A DNA stretch of 64,000 nt from an uncultured bacterium (GCA_902797985.1 CADBUZ010000001.1:522-64521); one strand, 5' to 3'; positions 1 through 9,540 are shown, counted from the stretch's first letter. The notes: a model not told the origin generated them from the sequence alone. A program made the numbers and translations.

Positions 1-17
1 AAACCCTTCTTTTTTTT

Positions 18-181
18 ACGGGACGAGAACACACAAGGCGAAGCCTTGTCAGGGTTCGAGCGCGAGCGAGCCAAGTGCGGAGCCTTGAGCCTTTTGTCAA
101 GCTGTCCGCAGGACTAATAAGGCTCAAGCGGAGTCACGTCGAAGGCGAGCGAAGCAAGATAGTCACGTATCGCCCAAATAG
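18..181. other. GC-rich structured intergenic block, possible small RNA
   Basis: This block is far more GC-rich than its surroundings and is full of inverted repeats. Visible stems are 33-39 with 43-49 (7 bp, GAA loop), 84-93 with 119-128 (10 bp) and a nested stem 104-107 with 111-114. GTCACGT occurs twice (133-139 and 162-168). The block runs directly into the hairpin/U-tract at 182-206. A non-coding transcript is an inference; I do not recognise a known RNA family, and it could equally be an intergenic repeat unit. Confidence 0.4.
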
Positions 182-206
182 AGAAGGGGAAACCCTTCTT
201 TTTTTT
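182..206 (+). terminator. Intrinsic terminator
   Basis: A perfect 7-bp stem (182-188 with 193-199) closed by a GAAA loop is followed by an uninterrupted T run to 206. Bases 1-17 repeat 190-206 exactly, so a second copy of this terminator half lies at the window edge. Confidence 0.8.
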
Positions 207-214
207 GCCCAATG

Positions 215-239
215 AAAGAGGGAAAACCCCTCTTTTTTT
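215..239 (+). terminator. Second intrinsic terminator in tandem
   Basis: An 8-bp stem (215-222 with 228-235, A-rich loop) runs into a T tract ending at 239, only 8 nt after the previous terminator. Tandem terminators suggest strong insulation of the upstream transcript from the gene at 386. Confidence 0.7.
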
Positions 240-385
240 CATGATGACTTCGTTCTCGGATTTCAATTATACATTTACCCCTGACGAGAAGAATCAAATT
301 ATGTTACAAATTATTACAAATAGTCAATTAATTTAAAAAAGTTTACTTTTATATAATAAGTATATACAAAAGATATAGAGGTATT
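240..385. other. AT-rich spacer before the amidase-like gene
   Basis: No gene is visible. The stretch ends with a GAGG ribosome-binding site at about 377-381. A TATAAT-like hexamer lies around 352-357, a plausible promoter for the gene at 386, without a clear -35 element. Confidence 0.4.
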
Positions 386-1114
386 ATGCCATATCCAATT
401 CAAGGAAATAATGGTAGCTATTCAATATTTCCAAAAAAGAAACAACAACAATTTCCGGGTATAAAACTTGGTAACTATGTAAAAAGAACAACTACGTCGA
501 CAAGTAGCAGAAGCACACGTGCTGCAAAACTTGCCGTTAGCCAAATTGGAGTAAAAGAAGCTACCGGTAATAATGATGGACAACAAGTAGAAAAATATCA
601 GTATAATTCAAAAGGTCTAAAAGGAGCACCGTGGTGCTCATCCTTCTTCAACTGGTGCTACAATCCTAGACATATAAAAGGTAAAAATGTGCTAGGGATG
701 AACGACGCAGATGTACCAAGCTCACAGGCAGTATTAAGAAAAGCTAAAGAAGAAGGTTGTTTCGTTCAAGCAAGTTCCATTTCAACATACGTACCTCACG
801 TAGGAGATGGTATCGTATGGAGAAGCGACAAAGATCACGCAAAAGGACATATCGGAATTGTTGTTGAGGTTAGAAAAGATGGTTCTTTTGTAACAGTACA
901 GGGGAATAATCATGACGCAGTAGAACGAGTCGAATACAAATCCGTCCAAGACGCATACTTTATAGGACGCACTAGCAGTGGCGGATACGCACAAACCTTA
1001 CAGGGTTTTATAGACATGGAAAAATATAATAACAAACACAATCTTGCATCAACATTTGAAGCTCCATACGAGAACCACGATAATCCAAATGCCGAATATA
1101 ATTTGATGGCATAA
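386..1114 (+). CDS. CHAP/NlpC-P60-like cysteine amidase (peptidoglycan hydrolase-like)
   Basis: 242 residues. After a low-complexity N-terminus (1-48, Lys/Gln then Ser/Thr-rich) comes a domain with the pattern of the CHAP/TIGR02594 cysteine amidases: PWCSSFFNWC places the likely nucleophile at Cys84, HAKGHIGIVVEV places the likely general base at His155, and VQGNN at 171-175 supplies the polar third position. Such domains cleave peptide bonds in peptidoglycan stem peptides or cross-bridges. No signal peptide is visible, so export would need another route or the substrate is internal. A GAGG site sits about 5 nt before the ATG. Substrate and biological role are not deducible. Fold assignment is fairly secure, activity is inferred. 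Confidence 0.7.
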   Translation: MPYPIQGNNGSYSIFPKKKQQQFPGIKLGNYVKRTTTSTSSRSTRAAKLAVSQIGVKEATGNNDGQQVEKYQYNSKGLKGAPWCSSFFNWCYNPRHIKGKNVLGMNDADVPSSQAVLRKAKEEGCFVQASSISTYVPHVGDGIVWRSDKDHAKGHIGIVVEVRKDGSFVTVQGNNHDAVERVEYKSVQDAYFIGRTSSGGYAQTLQGFIDMEKYNNKHNLASTFEAPYENHDNPNAEYNLMA

Positions 1115-1116
1115 GT

Positions 1117-1827
1117 TTATCTATTCAATATACGTTTGACATAATAGTTATCATCCAATTCTAATATTTTTCTTATATCATCAAACTCCTCAATATTAAC
1201 ATTGGTTAGAATTTGAGCAACTTTTTCACGTACTGTATATTCATTCTGCTCTAAGGCTTTTTTAAGAATAAATTTTAAGAGATTTTTATCTAAAAATTCA
1301 TAGTAATTATTCAGCCCTTCCAGACACCAGTATAGTTTGAACAATTGTTTATTTACGGTATATTTTTTATCACGAAAAACAATTTTATCGAGTCCATCAA
1401 AAGCTTCTTTTATGTAATCGACTAAATTTTCTGCATATTTTAAACCAAAATCATTAAAGGATTTCATCAAAGCAAGACCGTCAATAACCATTCTTGAGAT
1501 ATTAGCATTGATATCTATTGTAGCTTTTGCCAAAACATTTGGGTACTTAGCAAAAAATTCTCTATAAGAACTATATTGAACAAATTCAGTGAACTTTTGG
1601 GCAACAGCTTCTCTAATCTTTCCGTCACAATTAATCAAGTTAGAGAGAAATATTTCAGCATCTTCTTGAGTTTTTAACTCCTTTAACATAAGTGCAGAGT
1701 ATTGCTTTTCAGGGATATTACCGTTTTTCAGAAGTTCTATAAGTTCTTCATAGAAATATTCATTAGAGCACAAATTCAATGCTTTATCAAAATTTTCATC
1801 CAAAGTTTTTTCGTAGTTTGACTTCAA
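1117..1827 (-). CDS. HEAT-like helical repeat protein, unknown function
   Basis: 236 residues, almost entirely predicted helix with repeating amphipathic helix pairs (for example IREAVAQKFTEFV, ANISRMVIDGLALM, EYTVREKVAQILTNV), as in HEAT/ARM-type scaffolds. Repeats of this kind usually bind other proteins. No signal peptide, membrane segment or catalytic motif is seen. The gene is convergent with the CHAP-like gene, with 2 nt between stop codons. Function unknown; the repeat assignment is by eye. Confidence 0.6.
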   Translation of the reverse strand: MKSNYEKTLDENFDKALNLCSNEYFYEELIELLKNGNIPEKQYSALMLKELKTQEDAEIFLSNLINCDGKIREAVAQKFTEFVQYSSYREFFAKYPNVLAKATIDINANISRMVIDGLALMKSFNDFGLKYAENLVDYIKEAFDGLDKIVFRDKKYTVNKQLFKLYWCLEGLNNYYEFLDKNLLKFILKKALEQNEYTVREKVAQILTNVNIEEFDDIRKILELDDNYYVKRILNR

Positions 1828-1953
1828 ATTTTCCTCAATTCTATCTTTTTAAAAATTATAGCATAACAGCTAATGAAAAAGTCAGAGAAAATAGTATTAA
1901 TGAATGATAATAAAAACAAAAAAAACGATATAATCAAAATAGGAGATTCAACT

Positions 1954-2124
1954 ATGAAAAATTTTGTAACATTTATCCAAGGCGTACTTTTAATCAACAA
2001 CAACGACAACAGACGAGTAGGTTTAACACAATTCAGAGAAGATTCTGCAAATGATTTTTCAGTTAACAAAAATTCTATTGCGAACAAAGATGTAAAACTC
2101 TCAGATTTATTACGCAGAGCATAA
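1954..2124 (+). CDS. Small hypothetical protein (56 aa)
   Basis: Starts MKNFVTFIQGVLLINNN and ends in a basic LSDLLRRA tail. An AGGAG at 1941-1945, 8 nt before the ATG at 1954, decides this start over an in-frame ATG at 1873, which has no ribosome-binding site. One hydrophobic patch at the N-terminus is too short and too polar-flanked to be a clear membrane helix. I do not recognise it. It is convergent with the winged-helix gene, 1 nt apart. Confidence 0.5.
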   Translation: MKNFVTFIQGVLLINNNDNRRVGLTQFREDSANDFSVNKNSIANKDVKLSDLLRRA

Positions 2125-2125
2125 A

Positions 2126-2440
2126 TTAGTAAGAAAAATATCTGTCAAAATCAACATCATCAAAACTACACAAAAGAAGGAATGTTTCATCATCCTCGTC
2201 CATTCTCTGGAAATTATATTCATCAAACAACCAGAATTTAGGGTTATTACCTTTAACTCTAACGATATTTTTCTCTTTGAGAATCGAGAGTTTTTTCTTA
2301 ACAGTATCAACAGGCAATTCGACAAGCTTAGAAAGTTCGACAGCAGTAATGCCAAACTCGCTGTCGTACTTCTCCGGAGTAAGAAACATGAGCTCTAACC
2401 CAACTTTTTTTAATTCAAGATCTTCCTCTGATGTATACAT
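2126..2440 (-). CDS. Winged-helix DNA-binding protein
   Basis: 104 residues. The core around 28-75 (GITAVELSKLVELPVDTVKKKL followed by a basic beta-wing, NIVRVKGNNPKFWLFDEY) has the helix-turn-helix plus wing arrangement of small MarR/ArsR-type regulators. The C-terminus is strongly acidic (MDEDDETF...DDVDFDRYF). No ligand or metal site is visible. It lies 64 nt downstream of the giant-protein gene on the same strand and could be co-transcribed with it. Target unknown. Confidence 0.6.
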   Translation of the reverse strand: MYTSEEDLELKKVGLELMFLTPEKYDSEFGITAVELSKLVELPVDTVKKKLSILKEKNIVRVKGNNPKFWLFDEYNFQRMDEDDETFLLLCSFDDVDFDRYFSY

Positions 2441-2504
2441 ACTATTATATTAACAATAAAAATTTAAACTTTTATCCTGTTAATGAAGTAGATTTAAATT
2501 AAAA

Positions 2505-5500
2505 TTATACAGTTGCCATAATATCGCCTGCAACTTCTTGAGTTTTCATCATTACATCCTGATTATATTGCTTTAATAGTTTATAATCGTTTTGGATTTC
2601 TTGTTGAATTTTATAGCCTTTTGAGTATTCAGGAAGATGCAAATCAATCAAAAATTCATAGAACAAATTAATTACATTCAAATAATCTTGATTTTCTTTT
2701 ATTTGCTTATTAATACTGTTTTGAATTTGGACAAGTGCATCATTTGTTTTTTGTGTAAATATTACAGATTTTGGCAAATCAGGGTTTTCAAGAATCATTT
2801 CTTTAGCTTCGTCTAATGCATCAAGATATGGTTTAACTTCTTTTTGTGCGCCGACTTCCTTAGCTTTTTGAATTATTCTTTTCTTCGCCAAAGTAAGAGT
2901 TTTATTTACGTCATCTGTTTCAGACAATTCATTATTAATTCGTTTATATTCATCAGTAAATATAGTAGTATATTTACCTGTTTTTTGAAGGATACCGGCA
3001 ACTTCATCAATCTTTTCTTTTGGATTTAAGTCTTTCAAAATATTTTGTTCAATTTTCATAACTCTATCGCCAAGACCAAGTTTTTCAACAAACATCTTAG
3101 CAGTCTTAGTATTATCTTCAACAATAAGACTTCTAACCATCCAATCGATAGAACTGTCAGAGTTCATACTAACCACATCATCCCCATTATAAGGTGTTAC
3201 ATAGTATTCATCGAAATAGTCTTTTACTTGTGCAGCATTACCTGTGCTAACTGCTTCCATAAGCAAATCTTGAATTTCGATCAATTTTGACAATTCTAAT
3301 TCACTTTGCAATGTTTTCCCATAGAATTTTGTATAATCATCTTTCTTAGCATCTGAAGCGTTTGCTAATAAAAATTCATTTAACAAATCAACAGGGTTAG
3401 ATAAAAGATTATATTTCACAAAATCTGCTCTATATTTTTGACGAGCATTTTCTAATTCATAGCCTAAATTATCCTTATTTTTCTTAGGTGAAATCAACTC
3501 TTTGCTAAGCCAATCATTAATATTAGCCTTGATATAATTTTTCTTGTCAGGCTCAATGAATCTGTCAACATACTTATCAGCATAATCGTTTATTTTATCT
3601 ATTTGATTAGCCAATTTTTCAGAATCAACTTTATCTGCTGATTTCATCATTTTTGCTTTGTTTACATAGGTCATTAATCTTACGAACTTATCTGTTTGGA
3701 TTTTATCATCAGGATTAATAGACGCATCAGAAATTTTAGATTGCAAAGATAACAACTCCTTGTTATTATCCAATCCATTGTTTTGCTTCCAAGCATATTC
3801 AAGCTTAATAAGGTTGTTTAAGTCTTCCTTAACGGTTCTTCTGTAACGAGGAGCAATATTCAATTTAACATGATTATCAATATACCCTTTTATTCCATCT
3901 GATTCAGCAGATATAGCTTCTTTAAGGACTTCTTCACTATTTATTTTTTCAATTGCATTTGTAGTATTAACAAGAGCATCAATTTCATCTTTGAAATCAT
4001 TTATAGTAGCGCCCTTATCCATTTCCATAATCTTATATGCTCCTGCTAATGTATCTTCCATATCAGGATCTTGCATGTTATCAGAAATGAATTGTCCTAC
4101 CATAGTAGTTAAAGTATCTCTTTCCATCTTTGATAAAGGTTTATTTGGATCAATACTATTTCTATAATCATCAATTTTATGAACTAACTGATAATCGAAT
4201 ATACAAGTTTTTTGAGCATTAATTTTTTCTAATGTCTCATTAATAATTTTTTCAGTTGAGTTCATTTTATATTCAATAGTGCCGTCACCCATCAAGTCAA
4301 CTTTAGGATATGCAGGGAAAACACCATGTTTTCTGAATGCTTCACTTTCATATTTTGCAAACATTTTTGGATATTCCAAAGTACTTAGAGCAAAATACAT
4401 ATTTCTGTATAAATCATCAAACGTTCTGCTTCCTTGATAATATGCACCATTTAATTTACGTTCTGTCTTTTTATATTTATACGCAGGTTTTGTTTTACTT
4501 AAAGACATATCTTTAGAATATTCATCAAAGAACAAAGTGTTCTTAAGCAAGGATTGAGCATCATCATTAGCCGCTTTAACCTTTCTTAAAACATCATAAC
4601 CACTGATAGGATTAATCCCTAATTCTTTGTCAGAAACATCTTTTGTTAAGTTTCTAAATTCTTCTAATGACATATCTTGAATTTTTCTATATGTTTCAAC
4701 AAATTCTTCATCGGTAGTCGGATTAAACTTACGATCTACCCAATCTCTGACACCTTGAGCTTTATCACTATTCAATTTCAAATCTTCTTTGTTGAAATAT
4801 AGATTTTCTTCTAATACATTTCTTAAATTGTTTAAAAATTCTTCTTTTGCTTTATCGGCATTTTCAGAATTAGGACGATTTTCATCGAATTGTTTTGATG
4901 CTTTTTTGACAGAATAATCAATCATGTCACAAACTCTGCCGGTAAATTTATTATTTTCATCTTCTTTGAATACAGCAATACCGCGCAAAATATCTGCTAA
5001 TTTATCAGCATCACATTTTATTCCGTTATCTTTTAAAGGTTTTACCAAAGTATTTGCCAATTTTTCTTTCAGTTCAAGTCCCGGATACAAAAGAATTTCT
5101 TTACTTTTACCGAAAGAGTATTCAAAATTTTCCATCGCTTGTTTATGCTGAGTCGCTCTAATTTTATCTAAATCTTTAACATTATTAACTTTTGCCAAAT
5201 CACGAACTGTTGTAGGTGAGTCAGGATAAGATTCTCTCAATGCAGCTTTTTCAAATGCAAGCTTAACAATATCAGTATCAGACAAATTATCAAAATCTTC
5301 TTTTGTATTGATACCCTTATTAAACGCATCAGCATTTATTCTTTTCATTATTTTTTCATAGTTATTTTTATAAGAAGTACCTGCATTTTGTACTCTAAAA
5401 ATTGCTTTTTCAATTTGAAGTTTTGTCATTCCTTCAGCCATTTTCTCTAATTTTGGAACATGAATTGCATCAGGAATATAAATAGCATCTTTGAGTCCGC

Positions 5501-8500
5501 CTGCGATAGTTTTATAATTTTCGTCAGCACCGCAGAGAATCATGTCACACATAATATTAAAATCATAATCTTCACGTCCTGAAGGATTTAATTTTTTATA
5601 AATTTTACTTTGAGTATCATCAGGAACAATATGGCCTTTTTTATAAAGAAGATTGTCAACATAATTACCGTTTCTCCAATCTTCATCGGTAATATAACCG
5701 AGTTCACCACCACGTCTGTCACTATAATCAGTACGTGTCAAACCTTCTGAGTCAACCCAAGTGTTCTCATGTTCAGATGGCCCCCAGCTGTTATCGTGAA
5801 ATAAAACATCTTTTCCGTTCACAGGCTTAATATCCGCAACATACATAGCATGCCCGCCAAGTCTGTCATGGAATACACTTGAAGAAGATGTACCTGAATG
5901 AACACCATTTTTGATAACATCAACAGCTTTTTCTATATCTTCTGTTGAATAATATGGTCTACCGGTAACTTGTTCAAATACTTTTACTTCTTGAGGAGTA
6001 AATAATCCACTTTGTCCATCTTTAGTAACCCAATATACACCCATATTAGTTCCAACATAGTTAGCCAACTTTTTGAGAGGTTCTTTCATATCTCTATATT
6101 CGGCAATTAAACTTGTATTTACATCTGAATACATCTTATTCAATTTTTTATCTATTTGCTTGATTGCATCTTTTTCTTCTTTTGTCATTTGATACAATTC
6201 AGGCTGAGAAATTTTTCCTTGTCTGCTTGAGAATTCATCAGAGGAACGAATTTTATCTATTTTAGTAAATCTGTCTTGAAGTTTTCTCATTGTTTTTGCA
6301 GGAACGAGAGTTCCTTCATTTTCAAGTTTTTTAATAAGCACATGAGGAGCGCTAACACTAAAATAAGGAGCTTCCTCACCAGGAACATACAACATTTGTT
6401 CCGCTGTACTTATTGCATTAGAGAACGTATTAAATTCTTGTTGTATTCCAACTATTACATTATTAATTTCTTCTATTGAAGATTCTCTTGAAATCCCGTT
6501 AGCTTCACAAAATCTATCAATAAAGAAATCTCTGTCTTCACTATCTTCTGATATAGAATCTACAAATGACTTAAAGATAGATACAAACATAACAGATTGA
6601 TCTTTATAACCCATTTTATTAATTGCTTCTAAATAAGCTTTTTCATCAGTCGGATTATTTTTTAATTTCTTTTCTAATTTTTCCAGTTCTTTTACTACAA
6701 CAGCTTTATCTTCTTTTACCCCGATACATGCTGCTGCTCTGCCAAGTTCATGTTTATCACCATTTATTATACTTGCCTTACTATCAGCGATATCACCCAT
6801 TATATAATCTCGTCTGTCTTTATAACCGAGCATGTGATATAGGCTGTCAAAACCATCTGTTGAAATAATTTCGATAGAATTTTTTGCTTGTTTTAATTTT
6901 TCTACGATTTCTGATTTATTTTCAGCAGGAATTTCTAAATACTGAGCAAAATGATTTATTAACTTTTGGTCATTTTTCTTTTCAATTCTATCAATTACAG
7001 TATCAAACCCTTTAACTATTCTTGACTCTTTATCCGGTATTTTGTTTGTAATTAAGTAGCTGTTCAAAGTTTCAGGTTCCATAAAACCAACAGTAAATTT
7101 TGCACGATAACTTGCTTCAGTTTCATACATTTGTCTTGCGTGTCTTATCTTTCCAGGCATTGACACAGAATGATTTATATCATTATCTATTTTATTTATT
7201 TCAGAAATATAACTAACTACAGACTCTGTTTTTGCTTTTAAAGATTTTGAATCAATTTTGTCTGCATAGTTTTCAAGGAAATAATTTTGAACTTTTTTTA
7301 ATTTTTGAGAATATTCTTCATTTGGTATATATGAATATTTTTGGATATACTTGTCGTTTTTCTTTATATCTTCAGAAATTGGTTTTTGAAGGTTTAATAG
7401 ATCTTTTTTTACATCTTGAATCAACTCTTTTGATTCGTTCGGTAAAATTTCTTTTATAACATTAGTGAACTGTTCATTTTTCTTGCTCAACAAATCAATA
7501 TTCGCATGATAAAGCTCTTTTCTTTGATTTGAAGCAATATCTGACTTTATCTTTGCAGATTTTGCATCTACAATAGTATCTTTCGCCTTAGTTAAAGCCT
7601 GAAAATATGATTGTTTACGCATTAACTCATCATCATCAATATTTCTTGTAAAATGTGAGTCATGGAAAGCGTCAAAATTATGTTTATCGAATGCATTAAA
7701 TTCAGTCATGCTTTCATTTTGGTTACCATACATACCTGCGATATTCATCCATTGCAAAGTTGAAGCGTCAACAATTCTATAGCCTTTATCCATTGCATAC
7801 TGAAAATCGATAGGTGCTTTTTTAACAGGGACACGTTTTCCTGAACCTAAATTTTGTCTGTCATAAACCATAACCTTGTCTGAGCTATCTAATTCTGAAA
7901 GGATAGCATCAACATAGTTTGGTTTATCTTCATATGCTATAGCCTTTCTAACAATGGAAATTGCAGCACACATACCATGTGTTTTTTGGTTGATTGATTT
8001 AATATTAGGAATTTTTGATTCAGGTGTATTTATTGTTATATCGTTTACCATTTCAGATAAAACTTGTGACTTTTTATCTTTTAACTGAGGATTAATTTCA
8101 TAATTTGGACTCATGAAATAATCCAATCGTTTTAGAATATATTTCTTTTGTTTAATAGGAGTTTCGGTTGAGGTAATAAAATAATCTAGGTTTTTATCAA
8201 TATTTTCATATTCTTTTTTATCATCAACTTTTTTAAGGATTTTTGACTTCATCCCAAACAAATATTTATCATCCTTACTCATTGTTTTATCAGAGAAAAC
8301 TCTATCAATTTCAGGTTGGTATTTTTGTTTCAAGATTGGATTTGAATTGTACAAAGACTCTTCTGCTGCATTTTTAAGCTTTGTTTTCCATTCATTTTTA
8401 GTAACTTTACCATTTTGAATATTTGTTTGATACTTAATATTTTCACCTACATCAAGTAAAAACTTTATATTTTCTTCGCCCTTTTGTTTTGCCAAAGCAT

Positions 8501-8648
8501 CTATAGCCTTATTAATTCTACGTTGGTTTGGCTCATTAAGTGAATAATCATTATCTTGTTTTAACTGTGCAACAGTATTTCTATCTTCTCTAACGCCTTT
8601 AAAATTTGTTGATTGAATTGGTTTTTGAATAAATAAATTAATTTTCAT
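2505..8648 (-). CDS. 2047-aa protein with split papain-like Cys/His/Asn residues
   Basis: A very large, mostly helical, Lys/Glu/Asp-rich protein. Near the N-terminus NQKTHGMCAA places Gln221 six residues before Cys227, the exact spacing of the oxyanion Gln and nucleophile Cys of papain (family C1). About 700 residues later GGHAMYVADI supplies His933 and HDNSWGP supplies Asn953, again as in papain (His...Asn-Ser-Trp-Gly). Residues between Cys227 and His933 are helical and would form a large insertion or separate domains. The rest (about 1000-2047) is helical with no family I recognise. No signal peptide; residues 1-20 contain NFKG, a short motif I cannot assign. Protease activity is inferred from the pattern. 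Substrate, localisation and the role of the long tail are unknown. Confidence 0.65.
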   Translation of the reverse strand: MKINLFIQKPIQSTNFKGVREDRNTVAQLKQDNDYSLNEPNQRRINKAIDALAKQKGEENIKFLLDVGENIKYQTNIQNGKVTKNEWKTKLKNAAEESLYNSNPILKQKYQPEIDRVFSDKTMSKDDKYLFGMKSKILKKVDDKKEYENIDKNLDYFITSTETPIKQKKYILKRLDYFMSPNYEINPQLKDKKSQVLSEMVNDITINTPESKIPNIKSINQKTHGMCAAISIVRKAIAYEDKPNYVDAILSELDSSDKVMVYDRQNLGSGKRVPVKKAPIDFQYAMDKGYRIVDASTLQWMNIAGMYGNQNESMTEFNAFDKHNFDAFHDSHFTRNIDDDELMRKQSYFQALTKAKDTIVDAKSAKIKSDIASNQRKELYHANIDLLSKKNEQFTNVIKEILPNESKELIQDVKKDLLNLQKPISEDIKKNDKYIQKYSYIPNEEYSQKLKKVQNYFLENYADKIDSKSLKAKTESVVSYISEINKIDNDINHSVSMPGKIRHARQMYETEASYRAKFTVGFMEPETLNSYLITNKIPDKESRIVKGFDTVIDRIEKKNDQKLINHFAQYLEIPAENKSEIVEKLKQAKNSIEIISTDGFDSLYHMLGYKDRRDYIMGDIADSKASIINGDKHELGRAAACIGVKEDKAVVVKELEKLEKKLKNNPTDEKAYLEAINKMGYKDQSVMFVSIFKSFVDSISEDSEDRDFFIDRFCEANGISRESSIEEINNVIVGIQQEFNTFSNAISTAEQMLYVPGEEAPYFSVSAPHVLIKKLENEGTLVPAKTMRKLQDRFTKIDKIRSSDEFSSRQGKISQPELYQMTKEEKDAIKQIDKKLNKMYSDVNTSLIAEYRDMKEPLKKLANYVGTNMGVYWVTKDGQSGLFTPQEVKVFEQVTGRPYYSTEDIEKAVDVIKNGVHSGTSSSSVFHDRLGGHAMYVADIKPVNGKDVLFHDNSWGPSEHENTWVDSEGLTRTDYSDRRGGELGYITDEDWRNGNYVDNLLYKKGHIVPDDTQSKIYKKLNPSGREDYDFNIMCDMILCGADENYKTIAGGLKDAIYIPDAIHVPKLEKMAEGMTKLQIEKAIFRVQNAGTSYKNNYEKIMKRINADAFNKGINTKEDFDNLSDTDIVKLAFEKAALRESYPDSPTTVRDLAKVNNVKDLDKIRATQHKQAMENFEYSFGKSKEILLYPGLELKEKLANTLVKPLKDNGIKCDADKLADILRGIAVFKEDENNKFTGRVCDMIDYSVKKASKQFDENRPNSENADKAKEEFLNNLRNVLEENLYFNKEDLKLNSDKAQGVRDWVDRKFNPTTDEEFVETYRKIQDMSLEEFRNLTKDVSDKELGINPISGYDVLRKVKAANDDAQSLLKNTLFFDEYSKDMSLSKTKPAYKYKKTERKLNGAYYQGSRTFDDLYRNMYFALSTLEYPKMFAKYESEAFRKHGVFPAYPKVDLMGDGTIEYKMNSTEKIINETLEKINAQKTCIFDYQLVHKIDDYRNSIDPNKPLSKMERDTLTTMVGQFISDNMQDPDMEDTLAGAYKIMEMDKGATINDFKDEIDALVNTTNAIEKINSEEVLKEAISAESDGIKGYIDNHVKLNIAPRYRRTVKEDLNNLIKLEYAWKQNNGLDNNKELLSLQSKISDASINPDDKIQTDKFVRLMTYVNKAKMMKSADKVDSEKLANQIDKINDYADKYVDRFIEPDKKNYIKANINDWLSKELISPKKNKDNLGYELENARQKYRADFVKYNLLSNPVDLLNEFLLANASDAKKDDYTKFYGKTLQSELELSKLIEIQDLLMEAVSTGNAAQVKDYFDEYYVTPYNGDDVVSMNSDSSIDWMVRSLIVEDNTKTAKMFVEKLGLGDRVMKIEQNILKDLNPKEKIDEVAGILQKTGKYTTIFTDEYKRINNELSETDDVNKTLTLAKKRIIQKAKEVGAQKEVKPYLDALDEAKEMILENPDLPKSVIFTQKTNDALVQIQNSINKQIKENQDYLNVINLFYEFLIDLHLPEYSKGYKIQQEIQNDYKLLKQYNQDVMMKTQEVAGDIMATV

Positions 8649-8688
8649 TTTTAATCCTTTATATGTACATAGTTGGTTTAAAGAGTAA

Positions 8689-8713
8689 ATGTATGTAAAA
8701 AAATTTTTTTGCC
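8689..8713 (-). promoter_or_regulatory. Shared upstream motif (GGC, A-run, T-run, ACAT)
   Basis: Read on the minus strand this is GGC, seven A, seven T, then ACATACATT, about 40 nt before the giant-protein start codon. A near match precedes the gene at 26883 and looser matches precede those at 20753 and 56514. It may be an upstream promoter element or regulator site; role unknown. Confidence 0.35.
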
Positions 8714-8856
8714 ATTTATAGTTGTCGAATTTACAATTTTTAACGAAAATTTATCCTTCAAAAATATGAAATTAGTTTCAAATTCTTTACGAAAAAAGTT
8801 GATTTTACCGTAAATATCATTATAAAGAAAGTAAGTGAAAGTATAGGTTCGGGAAA

Positions 8857-9381
8857 ATGGTAGTTTCATACACAAACAATTACGGGTACACAGATGCATA
8901 CGCACATCAACCTATAAACAACATGACCACAAATGCAGATGGTGGCGGAAACGGTGGCGGCGGAGCTTTCTTTAAAATGTTTGAAGAAAAAGAAGCTGAA
9001 AGAGATACATCTGTAAGCTCTAATCCTCTTGACGATTTGTACCCGCAACAAAACAACACTTACTATGCAAGCCAAAATGTTCTAAAGGATTATATTGATA
9101 ATTCACTATTATTAAACACAGAACAAGTGGCATGTACAAATATAACACAACATTTAGCACTAAAAAGCAACGTACAGGAAACATTAAAATTCTTAAATGT
9201 TCAAGCTGCCAAAACAATGGTAGACTCTAAAAAAAGAAATTATAAGTATCAATCAGAACCAAAATCACAAAATATACTTCCTATGAAACAAAATACATCT
9301 CAGTCAATTGTTTCTAGCGGGGCTAACTTCTTTGAAACAGGAGTAGGAAGCCCTAGAGTTAATTTCTTTATCGGGAAGTAA
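8857..9381 (+). CDS. Hypothetical protein, Gly/Asn-rich N-terminus
   Basis: 174 residues with low-complexity Asn/Gly/Tyr sequence (NADGGGNGGGGAFF at 26-39), a helical middle (90-125) and an Asn/Ser/Gln-rich tail ending VNFFIGK. There is no signal peptide, membrane segment or catalytic motif. The gene diverges from the giant-protein gene across about 208 nt. Only a weak GGGA precedes the ATG. Codon pattern and uninterrupted frame support it being real, but I do not recognise it. Confidence 0.5.
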   Translation: MVVSYTNNYGYTDAYAHQPINNMTTNADGGGNGGGGAFFKMFEEKEAERDTSVSSNPLDDLYPQQNNTYYASQNVLKDYIDNSLLLNTEQVACTNITQHLALKSNVQETLKFLNVQAAKTMVDSKKRNYKYQSEPKSQNILPMKQNTSQSIVSSGANFFETGVGSPRVNFFIGK

Positions 9382-9384
9382 ATT

Positions 9385-9516
9385 GTAGTTTATCAGCCGA
9401 AGGCTGATAAACTATAAAGTGATTAAGTAACTGAGTGACTATGTGAATAAGATTTATACTTAGTCACTTATTCACTATTCACCTATTCACTGTTTAGCAA
9501 ACTTCGTTTGCTAAAC
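9385..9516. repeat. Hairpin-flanked dispersed repeat, copy 1
   Basis: The element begins with a 12-13 bp stem and GAA loop (9387-9398 with 9402-9413). It ends with an 11-bp stem and TTC loop (9492-9502 with 9506-9516). The core between is built from GTGAATA/AGTGACT-type short repeats. A diverged copy in the opposite orientation lies at 43911-44036. The 3' hairpin is followed by a T-rich stretch and may also act as a terminator for the gene ending at 9381. Confidence 0.75.
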
Positions 9517-9531
9517 TTTAATTTAATTATA

Positions 9532-9540
9532 TGCTATAAT
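9532..9540 (+). promoter_or_regulatory. Extended -10 promoter for PC4-priA
   Basis: TGCTATAAT is a perfect extended -10 element, with TATAAT at 9535-9540. It lies about 32 nt before the PC4 start, which has its own AAAGGGGAG ribosome-binding site. No good -35 is visible, as expected for an extended -10. Confidence 0.6.

Noticed and set aside
18-181. tRNA or tmRNA in the GC-rich block
   Set aside because: I could not fold a cloverleaf or find a T-loop GTTCRA context with matching acceptor arms.
1824-2087. 87-residue minus-strand frame opposite the small gene at 1954
   Set aside because: No ribosome-binding site, hydrophobic antisense-like composition, and the opposite strand has a well-placed AGGAG and start.
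9385-9516. rho-independent terminator only
   Set aside because: The 3' hairpin could terminate, but the two-hairpin layout and the inverted copy at 43911 show a larger repeated element.
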